Origin: Diphasiastrum complanatum
Taxonomy: Eukaryota; Streptophyta; Lycopodiopsida; Lycopodiales; Lycopodiaceae
Assembly: GCA_029204225.1 (NCBI GenBank)
Contig: CM055098.1
Location: 3,459,607 to 3,523,606, forward strand
DNA length: 64,000 nucleotides
Direction of reading: 5' to 3'
The notes beneath the pieces are model-generated. The model was not told the origin of the DNA. It was given only the letters and a program-made list of their open reading frames with translations, and ran no database searches. This document shows, one piece after another, positions 57,490 through 64,000 of the stretch. Position numbers and translations under genes: made by a program. Position 1 is the first letter of the stretch. The number at the start of each line of letters is the position of its first letter.

Positions 57490-57970
57490 ATGTCGCTAAC
57501 TCTCGAACATAAAACACAATTGCAAAGTATGCTTAGCCAAGACCTCAAGGGTGGTACCTCACAAGCGGCCGCGGCTCCTGCCCCTACCAAAGAGTCATCC
57601 ACGAATCTGTATCATGGCGTGGATATCGCCAACCATAAAGGGTGGGTGGTTATGGACCGATTGTATTCTTTGTACCAACGCCATTTTGGCAATAGATTGT
57701 TTATGAAATGGTCCGATCAATCTAACGACCTTAAACGACATATCATTGGTACCCTTCGTCACAAATTCCCACAAGACAAGGAATTCTACTCAAAGGAAAT
57801 CCATAAGCATATGAGCTTGTGGATAAGACATCGTCGTGATACAATATGACAAGCTTATAAGAACGGGCAGTCCAAACCCAGCTCGTGTTCAAGATCAGAT
57901 TGGAACAATGTAAAAAAGGATGAAAAAACACTAGATAAATACAAGATTCAAAGAGATGTTGCGGCCGCTA
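57490..57970 (+). other. Open frame inside the CACTA element, opposite strand, unrecognised
   Basis: Starts MSLTLEHKTQLQSMLSQDLK, Ala-rich, then WVVMDRLYSLYQRHFGNR, KWSDQSNDLKRHIIGTLRHK and SKEIHKHMSLWIRHRRD before a TGA at 57847; similar composition continues to about 57990, where a splice-like site follows. CACTA elements usually carry a second, TNPA-like gene, and this position would suit one. It runs opposite to TNP2, and I cannot match it to a known domain. Confidence 0.45.
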
Positions 57971-58734
57971 GGATGCATGGAATGGAATAGACAACCCTAG
58001 GTTGGGCTCGAGTGGAAAGGCGGGCTTGCAAGCAAGCATGATAAGTAAATTTAAACTACTCTTATAGTTTGTCTTTGATTTCATACGATTCCTTTTTCTA
58101 ATATGCATTCTGACTAGCTGTTCCAACCTAGCCCTAAACTAATTCCAACTTGAATTGAATGGATAGTTGGCAGACTATGGACGTCTGTAATCCTCCACAA
58201 GTAAGTTTCTTTGAAAGATTTAAATTTTATATTTTTGTATATTATTAATGTAAAATGCATACGTGTTCACTTTTAATCATTAGTATGATCAAGCATTAAA
58301 TACTAATATGTCTTGTTTGCCTGTTTTCATGTGGAGCGGACGTCAAGACGATGACGAGTAGATTAGGTTTTTGATATAATTTTATTTTGTCTATCGTAAG
58401 TTAGAAAGACTACGAAAGCAGCAATTTTGTGATACATTGATATACACTTTCAGTATATATTTTATTGCAATTGATCACAATATTGTTGTTGGTTTTGTAT
58501 ATTGGATTCCGAAATATGAGCAATGTCCTATTCCAAAATGTGCAAGGTCTTAACCAGCTAGGAATTGCAAAACTTTGTGCAATGTTGTATTCCAAATGTC
58601 GAATGCAATCCAATAATATTGTCTCAAAAGCATTCCAAGACTAGCGCCTCTCCAAGAACACGACTCCAAGAATAGACCCAAAAAAATGCGTGAGTTGTTT
58701 TTTACGCTTTTTTTTATTTTTTTACCTAATCCAA

Positions 58735-59240
58735 GACGTCAGAATCCGACACAAAAACACGTTGGATATACGTCACACCCTTCGGACATTTTTTTATGAC
58801 ATTCTGTTAACAAGAGTCGTAATTTGACATCTATATTGGATGTCGGATTTTGACGTCCCATTATACGTTGGATGGACGTCGCACACGTCGGAGGGACATC
58901 AGACATTTTTGGGCAGTTCTTTGGATTTTTCTGTGGAACAGACATCAGATTCTGACGTGTTGATTGGAAGTCAGATTTTGACGTCCATGTCGGATCAGCC
59001 ATGTTGGATGTGGACGTTGGATTTTGACGTCTCACGTGGATGTCGGAATCTGATGTCCCACGTGGCTCTCGGCGTTCGGTGGTCTGACTGATACTTTGGG
59101 AGTCCGGCGTGCTGTGCCTGTCGGAATCCGACATTCTGATTTCGACGTGTTTTTTCGACATCTGTGATGAATTAAAAAAAAAATTAAGCTCATGATTCAC
59201 GTCGTAAAAGATGTCGCAAATCGCGGCGGGTGTTGTAGTG
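58735..59240 (-). repeat. CACTA terminus with subterminal repeats
   Basis: At least six 16-bp variants of GTCGGATTTTGACGTC: 58842-58857, 58944-58959, 58970-58985, 59016-59031, 59042-59057 and 59120-59135, with further partial copies. Such repeats in En/Spm-type elements are binding sites for the element's own DNA-binding protein. The terminal inverted repeat end is at 59240. Confidence 0.88.
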
Positions 59241-59243
59241 TAA

Positions 59244-59295
59244 GAACAACGTTTGCTAAAGATCGATACACCTTCTTGAGAGCGGAGGCAGCCAT
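59244..59295 (-). pseudogene. Short leader frame cut by the CACTA element
   Basis: ATG at 59293-59295 opens a frame starting MAASALKKVYRSLANVV that is interrupted by the CACTA terminus at 59240. It could be the start of the first viral gene; too short to identify. Confidence 0.4.
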
Positions 59296-59523
59296 GTTGA
59301 AAAAGATAGAGGGATGAAAAGCAAACAACAACAAGAACTCTGGAGCGACTTGCGGCTAAGCAGGACCTTCCCTAAACGCCAACGCCTGGAGCGAGTATGC
59401 AATGCTTGATGCTTTTGATCTGGTTGTAGTGAATCAGCAAAGAAGCCTAGCTATGCAAGAGAAGTACAAATCTTAGTAGCAATATACCTTGCAACAAAGA
59501 AAGATCATATACATAGAACAGAT

Positions 59524-59536
59524 GGCTTTGATACCA
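59524..59536 (-). other. Primer-binding site, tRNA-iMet-like
   Basis: Minus-strand TGGTATCAAAGCC, one mismatch from the tRNA-iMet site TGGTATCAGAGCC, about 160 bp after the TATA box. Caulimovirids use this tRNA to start reverse transcription. Confidence 0.75.
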
Positions 59537-59696
59537 TAGATGCGGAAAGACACATATATTAGAAGGAAAGCAAATAGGATACAAAGAAACTTAAAGCTTC
59601 TCACAGACTCAGAGCTATATCAGTAAACTGAAGAGAGCACAAACAAGTAATAGAATATTCACTAAAAATCTTTCCCCAGTAATGAGGTACCTAGGT

Positions 59697-59705
59697 CCTT
59701 TTATA
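59697..59705 (-). promoter_or_regulatory. TATA box of the pararetrovirus-like promoter
   Basis: Minus-strand TATAAAAGG, placed between the 49-bp repeats and the primer site. Confidence 0.65.
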
Positions 59706-59806
59706 CCAAGCTGAGCTTGACTCATCAGCTGGTGAATACAATATTTTAATAGACCACTATGATCTGAGTGGCTTACTAGGTGCACTAAAGATTATAGTAA
59801 GCAAAA

Positions 59807-59981
59807 CATGGCATCATGCGGTTGGTGGAGAATGACATCATCCATTGAGTGAGCTACAGTTGCATCCTTTGTATAAAGTGAAACATGACATCATGCGATT
59901 GGTGGAGAATGACATCATCCATTGAGTGAGCTTATGACATCATTTGTTTGGTGGAGAGTGACATTATTCGTTGGGTAGACC
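59807..59981 (-). promoter_or_regulatory. Three 49-bp repeats with TGATGTCA boxes
   Basis: Units at 59807-59855, 59884-59932 and 59933-59981, the last two directly abutting. Unit 1 and unit 2 differ at about 2 of 49 positions; unit 3 is more diverged. Each contains two TGATGTCA-type boxes on the minus strand (at least four perfect copies in all), similar to TGACG/as-1 sites bound by plant TGA-type bZIP factors. They lie about 100-280 bp upstream of the TATA box, as an enhancer would. Confidence 0.7.
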
Positions 59982-59984
59982 TTC

Positions 59985-60562
59985 ATTTTTGAGATAGTTT
60001 GACTGTTTATTTTGACCGGTGGGTGGTAGATCCGGTGGGGGACACATGCGGCTCAAAAAGTCTGCAATAGTATTTCTAAGACATGGCACATATTCCGTAG
60101 TAAACTCAAAATGATCAAACCACATAGCCCATCTGATCAAGCACGAATTACCAATAGTTTTAATATTGAAACTGTGTAGAAAGCTTGAGAAATTTTTAAG
60201 ATCACTGCGTAAAATAAAATGCTTTTGCACAATAAGTAATCGAAAAGCTTTGAAAGCATTTTTTGTTGCTAAAATTTCTTGATGTGGAGACGAATAGCGG
60301 CTCCGTGTTGAAGTAAATGAACCACTAGCAAACCTGCGTACAAAGCTAGAGATTTATCTTCTTGTTCTTCACACAAAATTGCACCCCACGTATAAAGACT
60401 GGCATTCGTGTAGATGATGAGGGTGCCATTGGTAGGCAATTGTAATGGTGCTAATGAAAAACAATAATGTTGTATAAGTTTGACACAACTTTGATGCTCA
60501 GTTGTCCAGATATGAGGCTTTGCTAATTTTGTCAAAAGAGATCGTAGAGGTTGCGTGAGCAT
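59985..60562 (-). pseudogene. Caulimovirid-like RNase H, broken
   Basis: Reads HIWTTEHQSCVKLIQHYCFS, IIYTNASLYTWGAILCEE (the DAS catalytic box changed to NAS), then after a frame change HFILRSDLKNFSSFL, RWAMWFDHFEFTTEYVP and NTIADFLSRM, the terminal ADFLSR signature. The end at about 59985 is immediately followed by the 49-bp repeats. Confidence 0.82.
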
Positions 60563-60599
60563 GGCAAGATGAGGTACATGCCAATTGATCCAGTTAAGA

Positions 60600-61250
60600 C
60601 ATCCAAAGAATTTTAGAACATTGAAAATAGACTAGAAATCGACCATGTCACAAATCTTTTGCAATACATGAGGTTGGAGTTTTACTTTTCCATTGCAAAT
60701 TGTTACCCCAAGAAAGTCTATTTCAGATTTAAAAAAGTTGAACTTTCTTATGAGATAGGGCCAAACCATGAGTTTCTAGACAAGTATAGAACTTTTGACA
60801 ATGTACAAGATGTTGTTGAAAATATTTACTAAAGACAAGCAAATCATCAATATAACAAATCATAAAGTTACAAAGATCTTTAAAAATCAGGTCGATTTGT
60901 TGCTGAAACTCGGATGGGGCTGTTTTGAGGCCAATGGCATCACAACCCATTGATAGAGTCCCTGGGGAACTGTAAATGTAGTTTAATAACGATCCTCTAG
61001 GTGGATCTTGAACTGCTAGAAGCCAGATTTTAAATCAAACTTGGAAAAGACAGATGCTCCTTAAATGCGGTGAATCAAATCGTCTTTCAACGGCATAGGA
61101 TATTTAAATCTTTGAACACCAATCGTTTTTTACCTCTTTGTTGCTCAGCATGGTTGTTGACGTAGAATGTTTGGCATGGCTAATACCTTGTGTCAACAAT
61201 TGTTAAACTTCTGCATCACAAAGTGCTTTATCAGCTATCTTCATATAAGA
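60600..61250 (-). pseudogene. Caulimovirid-like reverse transcriptase, broken
   Basis: Visible on the minus strand: VFSKFDLKSGF followed by a stop in place of the usual Trp; GLYQWVVMP; a frame change; then GLKTAPSEFQQQIDLIF (motif B of caulimovirids), MICYIDDLLVFSKYFQQHL (motif C with YIDD) and GLALSHKKVQLF. It would copy the viral RNA into DNA. At least four stops and one frameshift in about 650 bp. The N-terminal side near 61250 is hard to delimit. Confidence 0.85.
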
Positions 61251-61274
61251 GTAAGTTGCTTTTGTCAGATTGGT

Positions 61275-61502
61275 CTATGGGACTTCTGGTATGCGAATGA
61301 AGTATTGCTGGTAAGCATCAAACCTCTCTTGAAACCCTTCTAAAGTGGACTTGTATCTGTCCACTTCATGGAGGAGGTAATTGATTTCATTTTGGGAGAC
61401 AATTCGATCCGCTACAAGTGTATACAGTAGATTGTCGCGCTCCTCAGCTACTATGTCCAACCCCTTTAATATTCTTTTTTTTTTCAAATTAGCTATGTTC
61501 AA
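61275..61502 (-). other. Unrecognised minus-strand open frame
   Basis: 75 codons, charged and probably helical (ILKGLDIVAEERDNLLYTLV, NEINYLLHEVDRYKSTLEGF), just upstream of the pararetrovirus RT in the same orientation. It may be part of that polyprotein or chance; no protease motif is seen. Confidence 0.3.
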
Positions 61503-61602
61503 TTTGTTGAGAGATGAAAAATCATCTATCTTGACTTTAGGCTTGTCACAAAGTTTTTTCTATGTGAGTTTGTTGTTTCATAATGTAAATGCCAAATTTA
61601 GC

Positions 61603-61950
61603 CTAGAAGAAACTCGAGCTACATGGGTTCTTCAAGTCTAGTTGGTAATATACAACTTGCATATAGATTGTAGACTTAGAAATGTCAATAATATGCAAAA
61701 CTACATGCATGTGTCCATTACTATATTTGCATGCTTCCCTAGATGAATTGGACATGTGTAGAACATGTATACTGACTTGCATGTTGCATGCACTGATTGC
61801 ATGTTGCATGCATGCACTCTGACTTTGTCATCAAATCTAGATCTATCTAACTCAAACTCGCCCTATTCTACAAGGATATGTGCTAAATTTACACACCTTG
61901 AATATGTACAATCAATTTACATAGGTAGAACCCCCAAAATCAACATACAT
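61603..61950. other. Spacer with short repeats
   Basis: No gene seen. A tandem TTGCATGTTGCATGCA-type repeat at about 61775-61812. Confidence 0.4.
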
Positions 61951-62290
61951 AAGATAGATATGTTTTACAATTCTTCACAAGCTAAGGCTTTTCTCAATTT
62001 TTCAAATGATTCAAATGCCTCTAGCCCATAAAAATGTAGACTCCTCTAATTGTTACTGGTGGAGGTAATTCCACAATAATTTTGATTTTAGAATATTTCG
62101 TAGCCATACTATGCCTTGAGAGGTCGAAGAACAATCCCTTGAGTAACCCAAATCTGACATTTTTCTGGATTCAAGAAAATTTGATACTTGCGACAACATT
62201 CAAGTACTTTTTCCAAGTGCTCCAGATGTTCTGATTCCAAACTATGGACTCCAAATCATCCAAATAGATTTCAACAAAATTTTATAAGAA
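61950..62290 (-). pseudogene. Gypsy RT/RNase H scrap
   Basis: Minus strand: EIYLDD (motif C), a frame change, LESEHLEHLEKVLECCRKYQ and IFLNPEKCQIWVTQG (the typical end of a Ty3 RT), then YGLEAFESFEKLRKALA, the start of the RNase H connection. About 340 bp, heavily decayed. Confidence 0.75.
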
Positions 62291-62299
62291 ATCCTTGAA

Positions 62300-64000
62300 A
62301 GCACCCCCAGATTCAAGCACACAAGCATCAAGGAAATGAAGAGGATTAGCTAGTTGTCACGAGAAAATTCATTTCCATGAGAGCAATATCATATTTCATA
62401 ATCCAACAAATGCATATGATTCATGTCTTAACACTAAGATCTATTAACACTATATCCATTAACACTAAATCTACAACAATGATAGAGACTTATTCTTCTC
62501 TCTTTCTCCCTTTCTCTCTCACAAAAAGCATAAGAATGACCAATCCCAATAAGCATCAAATCCAACAATCAGAAAATCCAAAGAAAGCATGAGAGTTAGA
62601 GGAGGAAAGATGAAGAGCAAGGACATTCCATATCCATTCCATAAGAGGGCCAAACCTGCTTGTATTGAAATGAAGAGAATATGTACAAATGATTCGAATT
62701 TATCACTATATAAAAAAGATTTTAGGGCTTTGGCCTCAAATCCTATTGGCCAAATTCTACCTCCCTAACTATTTGAATTTGAAATTTAGAGGAAACCATT
62801 TTGAAAATTGGTGGGAATTCTTTTTATTTACTAACTTGACTTTTAGGCCCTGCGACATTAAAAGTCCCACAAAAAGGCCAAAGTCCTTTTATTAACTTCT
62901 AACTAATCAATTATTTATGTGATCATCGGGTGGACTTACACACACATGGTGCCAAATCCCTCTCACTTATTAACTATGGTTAGGGTTGCCTCGATATCCA
63001 CAAACCCTCCAACACTTGCAAGAATTGAGAAGGAGCATCAAAGAGAAGAAGATTTTGAGGATCAACCTCAAAACCTGAGAGCTCCAAGGAGGACCTCAAA
63101 GACAAAGACCAAGTCATCAAATTACATGCAATTTTTCCATTCAAGTGTGCATCTTGCAAGGGTGAAGAGCATTGGAAAGTCTAGGATCTTTGAATCCTTC
63201 TTGGATAGTATTAGTAGACATGAAGTGGCTTGCTTATTAAGATATGTTAGATCTCATTCATGGGGTTAGTTAGGTTTGTTTGGTCGGTTCCTAACTTATA
63301 GGATCAAACTCCTCAAATCATGGAGGTAGTTGATCAGCCTAACCATTAAAATGGCATAACTCTAGGGTTAGGTAAGATTGACATATTAAGCCAGGAAATG
63401 TCAATTAGTCTCCTTATTACATGCTTGATTTTCACCTAACTTGAGAGGAGAAGAGTTTATTGAACATACAGTCTATCATTCCATAGCGAGGAGATAGTTT
63501 TTTGAGAGCACATTGGCAATCTCAAGACGTTTCCTCTACATTTGTCTTGAGTTTTTGTGAATGCTTTGCAAACTAAACTTGATTACACTTAATCTCTGAT
63601 AGCAGGCCGTATTGGAGGTTGTACCACACACGTGTGGGGTCGGATTTCCATGTTCGATCAATGCTTTTGATTGCTCTTGATTGTGTGATCCATAATTATT
63701 TTTCTAGATCAAGATTTTGTGACTAGTTTTGCAATAGATAGGTGTATCAATCAATCAATCACTCTTGAACTTTCAAAAAAATTTGACCTAAGAGAAGTTA
63801 GTCTCTCTTATTTAGAAATCAATATCAATAGAATATATATGAAAAAAATACAACCGTAACACTTTTAACTAATCCAAAAATGAATATCAAACTTTACACA
63901 TTGGATTTATTTTGTCAAAGCCACAATCATATCATATCATGTCCAATTAGAATTCTCTCTTAGTATTACAATAATTCACATTATTACGACATGTAGACTA
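62300..64000. other. Spacer at the window end, no recognised gene
   Basis: AT-rich. A 116-codon plus-strand frame (62919-63269; ARIEKEHQREEDFEDQPQNL, then basic) has no recognisable domain and is not supported by other evidence. Nothing else was identified. Confidence 0.35.

Larger units (their letters stand above)
53960..59240 (-). mobile_element. CACTA (En/Spm-like) transposon, right terminus intact, left end not found
   Basis: The minus strand from 59240 begins CACTACAACACCCGCC, the CACTA terminal signature, followed by about 500 bp of subterminal repeats. A TNP2-like transposase is encoded on the same strand (57060-53960). The bases after the end are TAA (59241-59243), a possible 3-bp duplication. 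No matching CACTACAAC terminus was found to the left, where LINE ORF1 and (AG)n sequence begin, so the element is incomplete or its end has diverged. Confidence 0.88.
59244..61260 (-). mobile_element. Endogenous pararetrovirus (Caulimoviridae-like) remnant
   Basis: In minus-strand order: RT (about 61250-60600), RNase H (60562-59985), then no integrase but a repeat-rich promoter-like stretch (59981-59807), a TATA box (59705-59697), about 160 bp of leader, a tRNA-iMet-like primer site (59536-59524) and a short leader frame that is cut by the CACTA element at 59244. RT-RNase H followed by a promoter and a primer site, without integrase, is the arrangement of plant pararetroviruses. Coding parts are full of stops; it is an old, dead copy. 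A Ty3/gypsy piece is less likely because of the YIDD/NAPSEFQ-type RT and the missing integrase. Confidence 0.78.

Noticed and set aside
57565-57968. Two GCGGCCGC (NotI) palindromes 396 bp apart
   Set aside because: Unexpected in AT-rich sequence but two sites alone can be chance; no vector or cassette sequence is near.
58739-59200. 153-codon minus-strand frame with repeated SDS-like motifs
   Set aside because: Translation of the CACTA subterminal repeats; no start context or family similarity.

Overview
The window is nuclear DNA of a land plant with a large, repeat-rich genome. This rests on chromodomain Ty3/gypsy elements primed by tRNA-iMet (TGGTATCAGAGCC sites), Ty1/copia pieces, a plant-type CACTA transposase (Transposase_21, DUF4218 and DUF4216 regions), hAT transposases with a DUF659-like region, an endogenous caulimovirid-like reverse transcriptase, GT-AG introns of about 90-260 bp, and a plant-type SpoU methyltransferase. 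The species cannot be read from the sequence. A seed-free plant such as a fern is my guess, not something shown.

Layout. 1-29.8 kb is a pile of nested retroelements and hAT pieces. A LINE (L1a, 2.1-6.1 kb) is followed by a sister copy (L1b, 6.4-18.8 kb) split into three pieces: first by a gypsy integrase fragment, then by a chromovirus (A2) that itself carries a complete, inverted, younger copy of its own family (A3, 10773-16960, 358-bp LTRs, TSD AGTAT) in its integrase gene. Then come a 3' hAT fragment, two older gypsy remnants (19.4-24.7 kb), a better-preserved hAT gene (26.4-28.4 kb), and an LTR plus leader of the same chromovirus family (A4) placed 2 bp after a hAT splice acceptor.

29.8-39.2 kb is mostly unassigned. 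It holds the last two exons of a probable host gene, a SpoU-family tRNA/rRNA methyltransferase (33192-33861), and copia remnants including an LTR with an adjoining primer site (38537-39196).

40.3-50.1 kb is the most interesting part. At 40355-42463 a spliced gene joins a divergent histone H3-like domain to a Ulp1/SENP-like (C48) cysteine peptidase domain; the last three introns keep reading phase. Downstream lie unrecognised coding-like stretches (42.8-45.0 kb) and an unrecognised minus-strand spliced gene (45.2-49.8 kb) whose first intron and upstream region are packed with different degenerate short repeats.

50.6-53.5 kb has two ORF1-only pieces of a second LINE family, interleaved with very long (GA)n tracts (up to about 540 bp). 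53.9-59.24 kb is a CACTA element remnant with a TNP2-like transposase, an opposite-strand open frame and a terminus with subterminal repeats. It ends inside the leader of an endogenous pararetrovirus remnant (59.24-61.3 kb), which shows RT, RNase H, a repeat-rich promoter-like stretch, a TATA box and a primer site. 61.9-62.3 kb is another gypsy RT scrap, and nothing was recognised from there to the end.

Almost every coding region carries stops, frameshifts or deletions, so most are annotated as pseudogenes. All identities come from reading motifs by eye; no database search was possible.
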